A stretch of DNA of 64,000 nt from Neocallimastix lanati (nom. inval.) (lineage: Eukaryota > Neocallimastigomycota > Neocallimastigomycetes > Neocallimastigales > Neocallimastigaceae), in assembly GCA_016946835.1 (NCBI GenBank), contig JACVTC010000078.1:410001-474000 (forward strand), given 5' to 3'. Both the position numbers and the translations under genes were made by a program. Each line of letters opens with the position of its first letter. Positions within the stretch are counted from its first letter, which is position 1. The notes under the pieces are model-generated. The model searched no databases and was not told where the DNA came from. It was given only the letters and a program-made list of their open reading frames with translations. Shown in pieces: positions 1 to 17,805 of the stretch.

Positions 1-2668
1 TTTTATTTTATTTTATTCAATCTGTACTTTATATTTAATATTCTACTGTTTATTTTATTTTATTTTATTTTATTTTATTTTATTTTATTTTATTTTATTT
101 TATTCAATCTGTACTTTATATTTAATATTCTACTGTTTATTTTATTTTATTTTATTTTATTTTATTTTATTTTATTTTATTTTATTTTATTTTATTCAAT
201 CTGTACTTTATATTTAATATTCTACTGTTTATTTTATTTTATTTTATTTTATTTTATTTTATTTTATTTTATTTTATTTTATTTTATTTTATTTTATTTT
301 ATTTTATTTTATTTTATTTTATTTTATTTTATTTTATTTTATTTTATTTTATTTTATTTTATTTTATTTTATTTTATTTTATTTTATTTTATTTTATTTT
401 ATTTTATTTTATTTTATTTTATTTTATTTTATTTTATTCTATCTGTACTTTATATTTAATATTCTACTGTTTATTTTATTTTATTTTATTTTATTTTATT
501 TTATTTTATTTTATTTTATTTTATTTTATTTATTTTATTTTATTTTATTTTATTTTATTTTATTTTATTTTATTTTATTTTATTTTATTTTATTCAATCT
601 GTACTTTATATTTAATATTCTACTGTTTATTTTATTTTATTTTATTTTATTTTATTTTATTCAATCTGTACTTTCTTATTTAATATTCTCCTTTTTATTT
701 TATTTTATTCAATCTGTACTTTCTTATTTAATATTCTCCTTTTTATTTTATTTTATTCAATCTGTACTTTCTTATTTAATATTCTCCTTTTTATTTTATT
801 TTATTTTATTTTATTTTATTTTATTCAATCTGTACTTTCTTATTTAATATTCTCCTTTTTATTTTATTTTATTTTATTTTATTTTATTTTATTCAATCTG
901 TACTTTCTTATTTAATATTCTCCTTTTTATTTTATTTTATTTTATTTTATTTTATTTTATTTTATTTTATTTTATTTTATTCAATCTGTACTTTATATTT
1001 AATATTCTACTGTTTATTTTATTTTATTTTATTTTATTTTATTCAATTTGTACTTTATATTTAATATTCTACTGTTTATTTTATTTTATTTTATTTTATT
1101 TTATTTTATTTTATTTTATTTTATTTTATTTTATTTTATTTTATTTTATTTTATTTTATTTTATTTTATTTTATTTTATTTTATTTTATTTTATTTTATT
1201 CAATCTGTACTTTCTTATTTAATATTCTACTTTTTATTTTATTTTATTTTATTTTATTTTATTCAATCTGTACTTTCTTATTTAATATTCTACTTTTTAT
1301 TTTATTTTATTTTATTTTATTTTATTTTATTCAATCTGTACTTTCTTATTTAATATTCTCCTTTTTATTTTATTTTATTCAATCTGTACTTTCTTATTTA
1401 ATATTCTCCTTTTTATTTTATTTTATTTTATTTTATTCAATCTGTACTTTCTTATTTAATATTCTCCTTTTTATTTTATTTTATTTTATTTTATTTTATT
1501 TTATTCAATCTGTACTTTCTTATTTAATATTCTCCTTTTTATTTTATTTTATTTTATTTTATTTTATTTTATTTTATTTTATTTTATTTTATTTTATTCA
1601 ATCTGTACTTTATATTTAATATTCTACTGTTTATTTTATTTTATTTTATTTTATTTTATTCAATTTGTACTTTATATTTAATATTCTACTGTTTATTTTA
1701 TTTTATTTTATTTTATTTTATTCAATTTGTACTTTATATTTAATATTCTACTGTTTATTTTATTTTATTTTATTTTATTTTATTTTATTTTATTTTATTT
1801 TATTTTATTTTATTTTATTTTATTTTATTTTATTTTATTTTATTTTATTTTATTTTATTTTATTTTATTCAATCTGTACTTTCTTATTTAATATTCTACT
1901 TTTTATTTTATTTTATTTTATTTTATTTTATTCAATCTGTACTTTCTTATTTAATATTCTACTTTTTATTTTATTTTATTTTATTTTATTTTATTTTATT
2001 CAATCTGTACTTTCTTATTTAATATTCTACTTTTTATTTTATTTTATTTTATTTTATTTTATTTTATTCAATCTGTACTTTCTTATTTAATATTCTACTT
2101 TTTATTTTATTTTATTTTATTTTATTTTATTTTATTTTATTCAATCTGTACTTTATATTTAATATTCTACTGTTTATTTTATTTTATTTTATTTTATTTT
2201 ATTTTATTTTATTTTATTTTATTTTATTTTATTTTATTTTATTTTATTTTATTTTATTTTATTTTATTTTATTTTATTTTATTTTATTTTATTTTATTTT
2301 ATTTTATTTTATTTTATTTTATTTTATTTTATTTTATTTTATTTTATTAAATCTGTACTTTAAATTTAATATTCTACTGTTTATTTTATTTTATTTTATT
2401 TTATTTTATTTTATTTTATTTTATTTTATTTTATTTTATTTTATTTTATTTTATTTTATTTTATTTTATTTTATTTTATTCAATCTGTACTTTAAATTTA
2501 ATATTCTACTATTTATTTTATTTTATTTTATTTTATTTTATTCAATCTGTACTTTAAATTTAATATTCTACTATTTATTTTATTTTATTTTATTTTATTT
2601 TATTTTATTCAATCTGTACTTTAAATTTAATATTCTACTATTTATTTTATTTTATTTTATTTTATTTT
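1..2668. repeat. (TTTTA)n array with an interspersed minisatellite
   Basis: The stretch consists of TTTTA pentamers interrupted about 30 times by a ~35-45 base unit beginning ATTCAATCTGTACTT. Two main unit types are seen: one continuing TATATTTAATATTCTACTG and one continuing TCTTATTTAATATTCTCC or TCTAC. A third type (TAAATTTAATATTCTACTA) is confined to the right end. The number of pentamers between units varies from 2 to more than 40. Reading frames through it (for example 1048-1353 and 1665-2090) encode only Phe/Ile/Leu/Tyr periodic peptides and are not genes. The array continues past the left window edge. Confidence 0.95.
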
Positions 2669-3437
2669 CATTATGTAAATTTTTTTCATTTCGACATTAC
2701 TTATTAATATATAAAGTTTAAATATTAACTATGAAGTATTTAATTTATTCATATCATTTCTTGATCTGATTAATGAATCTGTAGATATATTATTATTTTC
2801 GTTTTTAGCAGAGCTAAAAAAAATTATGTTTAGCCCTAAAGTGAATATTACTTATTTAATTTTCTGTTTTTAAAGGCTTTTCATAAATTTTATCATTCTT
2901 ATTTGAGTAAATAAAATAAGAAGAAACAATTATATTATCCGTTTATTTTAACGAGGTTTTAGTTAGACTTTCAATTTTTTTTTTTTTTAATTAAAAGAAT
3001 TTTTAGATTATTAACTTAATTACTAATAGACTATTATAAATTTGTACTAATACTAATTTTATATAATATATAATCATACGAATCTTAAAGTTAGGCTAAA
3101 ATTATGCTTGAAAAATAAAGACTAAAGTGTCAATTTCTTTTAAGTGCTTAAATTAAATTGATTATAGTAATGCATGATATTAATATAATTATACATGAAA
3201 TAGAATAATAAAAGTTTTAATTAATAATAATTTTACATGATAATAAGGTTACATGATAAAATAAGATTAATAAGTTAATATTAATAAGTAATAAACTAAG
3301 CTAAAATATTATTATAATTAATTTTATATTAAAATAAATTTAAAAATATATATTAAATTATAAACTATAAAATATTTAAGATTAAATGAATAAAATAATA
3401 AGAAATTCATTTTCTAGGTATTATTGTTGCTAATTAT
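2669..3437. other. AT-rich intergenic DNA
   Basis: No open frame with coding character on either strand, no tRNA-like boxes and no clear repeat were seen. It separates the array from the chromodomain relic. Confidence 0.6.
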
Positions 3438-3690
3438 TTAATTACTTCTATTGAATTTTTCAAGAAGTTCAAAACAGTTAAGATTTTCTTCAGGTCCAAG
3501 ATGCTTCACAATGTAAATACCCTTTCCACTTGATAAGATATTGTGTTTTTCCATAAATTCTTTTATTTATCTAATATTAATTCTATTTCATATTTTTCTT
3601 CATTAATAATAGTAATTGGTGGCGGTTTTTGGTTTCTTCCAAAATGATCACTAGACTTAAACTCGACTTCTGCGCTGCCTCTTCCATGGT
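3438..3690 (-). pseudogene. Chromodomain end of a decayed Ty3/gypsy chromovirus Pol
   Basis: Read on the minus strand, the segment gives a chromovirus-like C-terminus in pieces. First comes a linker with PPPITIINEEKYEIELILDK, then TAA. A second frame carries the aromatic chromodomain core YLIKWKGYLHCEASWT, then TGA. A third frame gives PEENLNCFELLEKFNRSN and the terminal stop at 3438. Chromodomains of this order close the integrase of many fungal Ty3/gypsy elements. Nothing of the rest of Pol is visible upstream, so this is a broken 3' remnant needing at least two indels or stops to explain. The four intact or defective Ty3-like elements elsewhere in the window lack a chromodomain, so this came from a different lineage. 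Confidence 0.8.
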
Positions 3691-3710
3691 CAGCGCAGAA
3701 GTCGAGTTTA
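3658..3710. repeat. Perfect 20-bp inverted repeat
   Basis: The left arm (3658-3677, starting TAAACTCGACTTC) and right arm (3691-3710) are exact reverse complements around a 13-base loop containing CCATGG. The arms are GC-richer than anything around them. The left-hand arm lies against the chromodomain relic and reads in its frame as part of the linker, so the other arm looks like a short inverted copy. Confidence 0.9.
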
Positions 3711-4758
3711 CACTTAAGCAAAAATATTTTTATAAATAATAAAATCTAGTATAACTCTTAAGAAAATTAATTTTGTCAATTTTTAATTTTTTTGCCAGTA
3801 ATAAGCACTTAAAAGCATCAAATTTACTTTACGTTGTAGAGTATTTATAAATAGAAAATTTTAATATTGCTATTATTAAGTTACCGACCAAGAATACTAT
3901 AATAAACTACTAACTTAAAGGTCTTTCATCTGATAATATTCATTCCGTCTCCCCCTATTCACGTACATTATATATATTTACAAATTTATTACATGAAATT
4001 ATTTATATTATTTCTATTTATTTCAATATAATTTATTATATACATAAATTTATGTAATTGTATAAAAGTTTATTTTACAATTTATGTATTTATTTATTTA
4101 TGTATTTATGTATACACGTATATATTTATTTATCCACTTTACATCCATACTCATTTATTAATTTTATAAAAATACTCAAAATATAAAAAATAAACTTTTA
4201 CTTGTTATTATTGTTTATACTAAAAATAAAATTTTTCTTATATTTTACATTTATATTTAGATATAGAAAAATTAAAAAATCTCATATAAAAAATAGTACT
4301 ATTAATAATAAGATAAATATAGATATATTATTTATTATATAATATATATCATTTAAAATATGATAAAATTAAATTAAATAAAATAAAATAAAATAAAATA
4401 AAATAAAATAAAATAAATTAAATTATATTAAAATAAAATAAGATAAAATAAAATAAAATAAAATAAGATAAATAAAATAAAATAAAATAAAATAAAATAA
4501 AATAAAATAAAATAAAATAAAAAAAAAAAAAATATATATATATATATATATTAAATCATCTTATATGTTTATAAATTTTGAAAACACTATCATATATTTT
4601 ATAAATTAATAGAATAATCAAAATAATAATAATAATAATAAATAATATTGATAATAAAAAATAATAAAAATAAAAATAAAATAGAAAAAAAATAAATTAT
4701 AAATTAAGAATAATAAAAAAAAAAATAAAAATTAAATATACTTATATATTTATTTAAA
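3711..4758. other. AT-rich upstream region of the kinase gene with an (AAAAT)n tract
   Basis: No gene seen. Around 4376-4520 there is an imperfect AAAAT/AAATA pentamer tract, the opposite-strand sense of the TTTTA arrays, followed by an A run and a short TA repeat (about 4530-4550). The rest is A/T-rich DNA leading to the ATG at 4759 and should contain the promoter, but I recognise no specific element. Confidence 0.6.
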
Positions 4759-9268
<4,510 letters not shown>

Positions 9269-10018
9269 TCATACATGATGATTTGAAAATGAACCAAAAA
9301 GCGACACAAATGAAAATTATAGCATTCTAATAGTAGTACAATTTTTATTATACTAAAATTTATTTTATTTATTCATAATATTATCTATATCATTTATAAA
9401 AATTCAATAAAATAATTTTATTGTATTACTACATCTATTTTTTATGAATACAAAAAAAAAAAAAAAAAAAAAAAAAAATATTATTATATGTATAAATTAA
9501 TGAAAATAAATATTTATATATTTGTTATTTTTTTTATTTTTATTATTAAATTATAATTAAATAAATATTATTGAAAGATAACTACTTTCTAGTTTTTAAT
9601 AGATAATATATTCACATCTGAAGATATTAAGAAAATATTTATATTTTATTTCTATTATTTTATTAAATGTGATATTTAAAAAATTAATATTTATATATAT
9701 CTATATATACATATATAAATTGAATCTATAATCTATAATAATAAATATGAATTATTAAAAAAAAAAAAAAAAAAAGGTGAAAAAAAAAAAAAAAAAAAAA
9801 GATAAAGTATAAAAAATAAATAAAATTTAAAAGATAAAAAAAAATGTGAAAATCAATAAATAATGAAATATATATATTTATATATGCATATATGTAATTT
9901 TAATATTAAATCCAATAATGGTGATTTATATTCTTTGTATTCTTTTTCTTTTTCTTCTCTTTTTTTTATTTTAATAACTTGATAAATATGTAATACAATT
10001 GATTCTATAATCCTATGT
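9269..10018. other. Convergent intergenic region between kinase and MAK16
   Basis: 750 bases that must hold the 3' ends of both transcripts. Contains A runs at about 9451-9478 and 9760-9800. No other gene or repeat seen. Confidence 0.6.
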
Positions 10019-11441
10019 CTACCAATCTTGAGCAACTTCTTGCTTTTCTTGTTCTTGTTCATATTCAATTTCAATATGAGCTCCTGTTAAAAAAATAAAT
10101 ATTATAAAAATAATATTATTATTAACTAATCCTTTATTATTACATTATATTTTTTATTTAAAATATCAAATATTCAAATATTATTTACTCTTTTGACGTT
10201 TCCTTGAAACAGTTTTTCCCTTATTTGATCTTTTGTTCTTTCTATCTTTTTCATCGTTTTCACTTGATTCACCTTCACTTGATTCATTTTCATCTTCATC
10301 ACCTGATTCATTTTCATCCGATTCATTTTCACCTGATTCATTATCAAATTCATCTTCTTCTCCATATATATCTTCGATATCATCTTCAGCATCACTTATA
10401 TCAGAAACAAATTCACGCTTTTATTAATATAATATATAGTAATTTTTAATTTATAAAATTATCAAATTTAAATGTATATATATTAGTATATTTTAAATGA
10501 TAAGTTAATTATATTTCAAAAATTTTAAATTTACTTCATCAAAATCTTCAACTTCTTCTTCTTCTTCAAGTTCATCTTCATCATAATCTTCTTCTGCATC
10601 TTCTAAACTTTCTAAAGCCTTTGTAAATACTTCTTGGCGTTCATTCATAACATTATCATCATATATACCCTTCTTTAATCTTTCGAGTAATTCTTGCTCA
10701 ATAACGTGATCCAATCTAGCAGCCGCTTCAGCCTTAAGTTCACGTTTAGCTTCTCTTTTTTCAACCTTCTTTTTAATTCCAACCAATTTAGTTCTTTAAT
10801 TTCAATATTTTTTTAATATATATTTAATAAAATATAAATTAAATATAAGTAATAAATTTATATATATTAATTATATTTAAATTTTAATTAAATATTTAAT
10901 AATTTAAATATATATACATATTTATTAAAAAAAATACATACTTTGACTTTAACTTCAATCTTCTCATTCTAATTAAATATTGTGTCATTTTTGTAAGTCT
11001 TTGCTTACATTTATGTATGATAAATGGTTGCCAATATTGTAATTCATTATCGATTTGTTCAAGAGCTTTTGTATAATTATTAGATAATTTAACCTTTTCC
11101 CAAAGTTTAGCTGGAGAATGAGCTCTTTCTATAGTTTTCATATATAAATATAATACACCATCAATTTCTTTAATTGTTGCATATCTACTATTTGCTAATG
11201 GACATGATTGACGATTACATAAACCAGTAACATTATACTCATTTCTACAAAAATTTTGTGATTTTGTTCTAATTTAATAAATTATTTAATACAATATTAA
11301 ATAATAATAATAATAATAAATTAGTATCATCAATTATATATATTATAAATTAAACTTTAATATTTAAATTCAATATTACTTTATTTTATATGAACAAAAG
11401 TGTTGATTAACACATTGCCAAATAACCTCATCGCATTGCAT
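10019..11441 (-). CDS. MAK16: MAK16 60S ribosome biogenesis factor, 5 exons
   Basis: Nucleolar protein needed for maturation of the large ribosomal subunit. Minus-strand exons inferred from GT-AG sites and frame: 11441-11380, 11268-10942, 10793-10535, 10417-10189, 10083-10019; they join to 313 codons, close to the yeast length. The start reads MQCDEVIWQ followed by [10 protein letters not shown], matching the family N-terminus. Conserved blocks include [20 protein letters not shown], with cysteines likely to bind metal, the [20 protein letters not shown] block, and the [20 protein letters not shown] block. The C-terminal third is a Glu/Asp/Ser-rich acidic stretch ending in a basic patch (KTVSRKRQ) and a short acidic end, as in other MAK16 proteins. 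Nothing looks damaged. Introns are 105-148 bases. Confidence 0.95.
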
Positions 11442-11849
11442 TTTTATATTATTTGATATATATTTGAAAAAAATTGAAAAGAAAAATTATGTTTATTTTT
11501 ATTAATTTATTTTCACTTGCTTTAATCGAATATATTTTTTAGCTGGTTGGTATCTTATTAAATAGAATATATCAACTAATTGTAATTTAAAATGAATTTC
11601 GATTGATACTTTAATATATTAAAATTTCCCGATTTAATTTGTTTTGATTATTCACAAAAAAATAAAATAAATTAAATTAAATTTTTTTAATTATAAAACA
11701 AATTTTATTTTTTTATTAATTAATTCTGTATATAAAAAAAATTAAATGTGTTCTTAATTTGTTATGAAAGCATTTAAATTTATTATATATAAACTTCTTT
11801 TTAAAATTAAATATATTAAATTGAAATTTAATATAATATTTTAAAATCA

Positions 11850-11889
<40 letters not shown>

Positions 11890-12289
11890 ATAATAATAAT
11901 AGAATATTCAAATACCATCCAATCATAAGTATAGTGGCTAATAGTTAAAAACTATTAGTATAAATATTAATATTTTATTGTAAAAAAAAAATATAAAAAA
12001 TTAAAATAATTTTGGTAATACGGAAAAATGAATAATAAAGAAAGTTAATTATATGTATGTTTTATTATTTATAAATAATTTTGAAAACATTCAATATTTC
12101 AGAAAAAAGAAAAAAATAAATAATAGTAATAATATTAATAAAAATATATACATGTTTTATATCAAAATTTAAAATCATCTAAATTCTATAAAATAAATTT
12201 ATGTTTGTTTTTATTTGTATACATATATGAAATTTGAATTTTTATGTTTTTTTTTTTTATTTTATTTCATTTTTATTAATAATTTACCC
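11442..12289. other. MAK16 upstream region
   Basis: AT-rich DNA with a ~38-base A run (about 11850-11887). No second gene recognised. It should contain the MAK16 promoter. Confidence 0.55.
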
Positions 12290-14205
12290 TTTTACATTAC
12301 TTCACTACTTATTTTATTTTATTTTATTTTTATTAATATTTTGCTCTTTTATATTACTTCACTATTTATTTTATTTTTATTAATACTTTACTTTTTTATA
12401 TTACTTCACTATTTATTTTATTTTTATTAATACTTTGCTCTTTTATATTACTTCACAATTTATTTTATTTTTATTAATACTTTATTTTTTTATATTACTT
12501 CACAATTTATTTTATTTTTATTAATACTTTACTTTCTTATATTACTTCACTACTTATTTTATTTTTATTAATACTTTACTTTTTTATATTACTTCACTAT
12601 TTATTTTATTTTTATTAATACTTTGCTCTTTTATATTACTTCACAATTTATTTTATTTTTATTAATACTTTATTTTTTTATATTACTTCACTACTTATTT
12701 TATTTTTATTAATACTTTACTCTTTTATATTACTTCACTATTTATTTTATTTTATTTTATATTATTTTATTTTTATTAATACTTTACTCTTTTATATTAT
12801 TTCACTATTTATTTTATTTTATTTTATTTTATTTTATTCAATCTATACTTTATATTCATATTTCAACTATTTATTTTATTTTATTTTATTTTATTCAATC
12901 TGTACTTTCTTATTTAATATTCTACTTTTTATTTTATTTTATTTTATTTTATTTTATTTTATTTTATTTTATTTTATTTTATTTTATTTTATTTTATTTT
13001 ATTTTATTTTATTTTATTTTATTCAATCTGTACTTTCTTATTTAATATTCTACTTTTTATTTTATTTTATTTTATTTTATTTTATTTTATTTTATTTTAT
13101 TTTATTTTATTTTATTTTATTTTATTTTATTTTATTTTATTTTATTTTATTTTATTTTATTTTATTTTATTTTATTTTATTTTATTTTATTTTATTTTAT
13201 TTTATTTTATTTTATTTTATTTTATTTTATTTTATTTTATTTTATTTTATTTTATTTTATTTTATTTTATTTTATTTTATTTTATTTTATTTTATTTTAT
13301 TTTATTTTATTTTATTTTATTTTATTTTATTTTATTTTATTTTATTTTATTTTATTTTATTTTATTTTATTTTATTTTATTTTATTTTATTTTATTTTAT
13401 TTTATTTTATTCAATCTGTACTTTCTTATTTAATATTCTACTTTTTATTTTATTTATTTTATTTTATTTTATTTTATTTATTTTATCTTATTATTTATTT
13501 TATTTTATTTTATTTTATTTTATTTTATTTTATTTTATTTTATTTTATTTTATTTTATTTTATTTTATTTTATTTTATTTTATTTTATTTTATTTTATTT
13601 TATTTTATTTTATTTTATTTTATTTTATTTTATTTTATTTTATTTTATTTTATTTTATTTTATTTTATTTTATTTTATTTTATTTTATTTTATTTTATTT
13701 TATTTTATTTTATTTTATTTTATTTTATTTTATTTTATTTTATTTTATTTTATTTTATTTTATTTTATTTTATTTTATTTTATTTTATTTTATTTTATTT
13801 TATTTTATTTATTTTATTTTATTTTATTTTATTTTATTTTATTTTATTTTATTTTATTTTATTTTATTTTATTTTATTTTATTTTATTTTATTTTATTTT
13901 ATTTTATTTTATTTTATTTTATTTTATTTTATTTTATTTTATTTTATTTTATTTTATTTATTTATTTTATTTTATTTTATTTTATTTTATTTTATTTTAT
14001 TTATTTTATTTTATTTTATTTTATTTTATTTTATTTTATTTTATTTTATTTTATTTTATTTTATTTTATTTTATTTTATTTTATTTTATTTTATTTTATT
14101 TTATTTTATTTTATTTTATTTTATTTTATTTTATTTTATTTTATTTTATTTTATTTTATTTTATTTTATTTTATTTTATTTTATTTAATTTAATTTAATT
14201 TAATT
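12290..14205. repeat. Second minisatellite plus (TTTTA)n array
   Basis: The left part (about 12290-12830) is a ~47-base tandem unit built on TTTTTATTAATACTTTACT and TATATTACTTCACTATTTA, roughly ten copies. The right part is long TTTTA with a few ATTCAATCTGTACTTTC units as in the array at 1-2668, then almost pure TTTTA (about 13080-14180). The two unit families also meet in the array at 54986-57560. Confidence 0.95.
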
Positions 14206-14605
14206 TTTTTTTTCTCTAATAATACTTAATATATGATATTTTTAAAATATTATATCAATTTACAACAACTACAGATAAAAGTATAAGCAAATCAAAGTAA
14301 TATTTAACATAAATTTGTTAGTTTTTTAAATTTTCTTCAAAAACAAAAATATATATATCATTATTTTTATTAATAATGAATTTTTTTTTATAAAATATAA
14401 TTATTTTCGCAGAGAACATCTGAACATTGCTCATTTTATTATTATTATTATTAATAAATATAAAAATGAACAAATTCTTTCTTTACTTTTAAAAGTGTGA
14501 AAATTTATATAATTATAAAAAACTTTTAAAATTTTTTATTTTATTATTTATTTATTATTTATTTACTATTTATTTACTATTTATTTACTATTTATATATA
14601 TAAAT

Positions 14606-14641
<36 letters not shown>

Positions 14642-14678
14642 AATAAAAAATTATTTACAAATTTAATAAAAAATAATA

Positions 14679-14709
<31 letters not shown>

Positions 14710-14787
14710 AGAAAGAAAAAACTAAAAGAGTAATTAACTACCAAAAATGATTCATTATATGAAAATAAAATAAACAAAACTTTTTCT
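14206..14787. other. AT-rich intergenic DNA
   Basis: Short ATTTA/TATTTA runs (about 14530-14640) and an A run (about 14681-14701). No gene seen. Confidence 0.55.
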
Positions 14788-15138
14788 AAAAAGGATCGAC
14801 TCTGCGACTGCCTCCTAAATTTATATAGGGCGATTTTCATTTATATAGGGCGTTTTTCCCTATAAATGAGCTAGTAAGTATTCTTATTTCTAAACTATAT
14901 AATTATCAATACAAAGAGCACTTGATCTTTGAGAGGATTAATGTAGTTATTCCTCCTCAATGATGGTTCAAGTGATCACTGAAAAGAAATCTATCTATAA
15001 TGTGGCGTATAGGAAATGTATTTCATATTATCCTTGCTTAAAAAGGTCTGTATCGACGCCGAAACGGTATGGCAAAGAATCCAACAAGGGTAAGATACAT
15101 TTAAGATAGAGACTGGAAGCCCAATTGTCCTCCCCAGT

Positions 15139-15187
<49 letters not shown>
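14788..15187 (+). mobile_element. SINE-like retroposed sequence with poly(A) tail (copy A)
   Basis: A ~350-base segment of clearly higher GC than its surroundings, without an open frame, ending in a 48-base A run (15140-15187). A core at about 15053-15072 (CGACGCCGAAACGGTATGGC) matches, with one mismatch, the reverse strand of copy B near 28452-28472, and more loosely copy C near 59299-59320. Internally it has a small hairpin with TATAGGG and CCCTATA arms (about 14850-14870). Poly(A) and dispersed relatives suggest retroposition. I do not see a convincing tRNA head in this copy, so it may be 5'-truncated or be the 3' end of a longer element. Confidence 0.55.
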
Positions 15188-15190
<3 letters not shown>

Positions 15191-15191
<1 letters not shown>

Positions 15192-15286
15192 ATAAAAAGA
15201 AATATTAATTTCTTATCATTTAAAATATAATATATATGTGATGAGATTATATTTTAAATGATAAGAAATTAATATATCTTTTTATA
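15191..15286. repeat. Long hairpin: 41-bp inverted repeat, 14-base loop
   Basis: Left arm 15191-15231 and right arm 15246-15286 are reverse complements with one mismatch, separated by ATATATGTGATGAG. It starts directly after the poly(A) of the SINE-like copy. It could be a foldback or MITE-like sequence or a by-product of the insertion. Confidence 0.85.
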
Positions 15287-17043
15287 AACCTTTTTAAAGT
15301 TTATAATTTTTCTTATTTATTTAGATTAGCAATTCATGATAATCAAAATTTGTACTACTATGACTATTTAACTTTTTACTATTATTCTAAAAACTAGTTT
15401 ATTTATGGCTTGAAACTATAATATTAAATATTATTTTTTAAATTATATATATAATAAATCATTTGTGAAATGGCTTAATTAAAAAACAAAATTTTTGACA
15501 AAATTTTTCCTTTGATTGTACTAGAAAGAATTTAAATGAATAATATTAAACATTTTTATAATTTTCTTTTATATTACTATACGTATTTACATATAAATAA
15601 TAATAACATATATTTGTAACTTTATTAATATTTATTATTTAATATTTAGTTATTATTGCTATCATAATTAGTTTTAGTTTGAACAAAGAAAATAAAAGAG
15701 AAATTTTTTTTTTTTTTCAAAGGAGCAAATCTAATTAAAAATTTAAAAGTCTAATAAAAATAATTTTTGTTTTTAATAATAATTTTATAAACTAATATAA
15801 TTAAATATATGGTTTATTTCAATTAAAAATATTTTTAATATTTAATGTTTTTATATATTATATTAAAATTAAGGATATAGTAAAGTACAAATAAAACTTT
15901 TAATAAAATTTTATTAAATAAATATTTAACATTTAATTAAAAAAGTTTCATTTAATTAATATAAATAAAATATATATTAATAGTACTTTCTTTTTATTAA
16001 AGTTTAGTACTACTATTATTTTAAATAATTTAAATAAAATATATGCTGATTATTATATTATAATTATTATAACCAAAAACATTTATAATAATAAGAAATA
16101 TGGCAAATAATACATTTGTTATATAAATATTAATTTTTCTATTTTTTACGTATTTTTAAAATAAATTTTATTATTTTATTAGAGATTAATAGAAGATTAC
16201 TCTTAAAGATTATTCGTAAAATATATAAAAAAATTTATTTTAGTTAGAAAAATTAAATTTTATAAAACTTAACATTTTAATTATTTATTTCACAAATGTT
16301 TATTTAATAAATATATACCTCAATTTCAATGATAATCAATTAAATGTAGAAAATAATAAAAAAAATTTGCTATGATTAAATATAATCATTGTAATTAAAT
16401 CTCAAATATAATCTAAATATGTGTGGCGTGTAACTATAATAGATCATATACATACATTGTAGTACAAATAAAAAAAGTTAATATGTTAATAATATATAAA
16501 ATATATTAACATAATTGTTAATTGATCAAAAATCCTCAATTCATTAAGAAAAAGTTTAATTTATAATATTTATAAAATAGAATACTTTAAACATAAATGA
16601 AATATAATATTAATATAATATTAATATATATATATAATGTAATATTAATATAATATTAATATATATATAATGTAATATTAATATATATAATATAATATTA
16701 ATATATTCTAATATTACCACAATAACAAAATTAATATAATGAATAATACAATAATATAAAAAAGCTTTTTTTTTAAAAAATATTTTAAAATAATACTTTA
16801 ATAATTGATATATTACCATTATTCAATATTATCTACATATTGTTAATAAATAAAATTATTAATATAAAAAGTATTAAATTATATGATTTTCTTTTTCATA
16901 ATTCTTTTTTTTATAATTATTATTATTTAATAATTTTTATTTTTTTCCTTTTTTTTTTTTTTTATTTTAAAGTTTTATTCTTTTTTCTTTTTTATATAAA
17001 AGTTTTTTTTTTTTATTTTTTTAGTAATAAAAATTATTTAGGA

Positions 17044-17091
<48 letters not shown>

Positions 17092-17693
17092 TATTTTTAA
17101 AATAAAAAAAAAATAATTAAATATACACAATAACTTTAATTTATTAATTTGATTTATTAATTTGATTATTTATATATTTATTAATATTTAGTTGTTTTAT
17201 AATATTTTTATTAAACTAAATATTAATAAATATATAAAAGTCTTGTAAAAAAAATAAAAGTAAAAATAACAATAAAAAATGAAATTTTTGTATATATAGT
17301 AAGTAAAACTTAATTATTATTAAATAATATACATATAAATATCAAAATCAAATCTTTATTGTAAAATAAAATTAAAATAAAAATAAAAATAAAAAAAAAA
17401 AAAAAAGAGTAAATTTATAAGATTTTTTTTTTTTTTTTTTATATTTAAAAGTTTATGAATCTATGTTTATTTTTTTTTTTTTTTTCGATTTTTTAGTAAT
17501 CATAAAATAATAAATATTATCGTTTATATATATATTAACTATTTTATTTATATTTATTGATTTATTATGTTTATTTAAAATTAAATTATTTATTATCAAA
17601 TACAGATATAAAGATTAATATTATATATATATAAAATAAGAAATTTTATATATAATAAATTATTTTTTAGATATACAAATAAATAAAATAAAT

Positions 17694-17725
<32 letters not shown>

Positions 17726-17805
17726 ATTAAAAAATATTCAATCAATAAATAATTTTAAATCGAAATATTTAATTTTAATATAATTACAGTATATATTTAT
17801 AATAA
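15287..17805. other. 2.5-kb AT-rich intergenic region
   Basis: No gene recognised on either strand. The short frames here (for example 16610-16819 minus and 16840-17100 plus) are Ile/Tyr/Phe runs from A/T tracts. A poly(T) of about 42 bases lies near 17047-17089 and shorter A/T runs flank the phosphatase start. Confidence 0.55.

Noticed and set aside
1048-2090. Open frames of 101 and 141 codons in the first array; similar frames at 12215-12430, 56644-56856 and 57349-57627
   Set aside because: They are translations of TTTTA repeats (FYFIL periodicity) with no other support.
1-2668. CRISPR-like appearance of repeats with variable spacers, or a telomere
   Set aside because: The spacers are pure TTTTA of varying length, not unique sequences, and the unit resembles no fungal telomere repeat (TTAGGG type); the genome is eukaryotic.
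9853-10449. Short frames on both strands over the MAK16 acidic region
   Set aside because: Shadows of the MAK16 exons; the correct frame gives the expected Glu/Asp-rich tail across a spliced junction.
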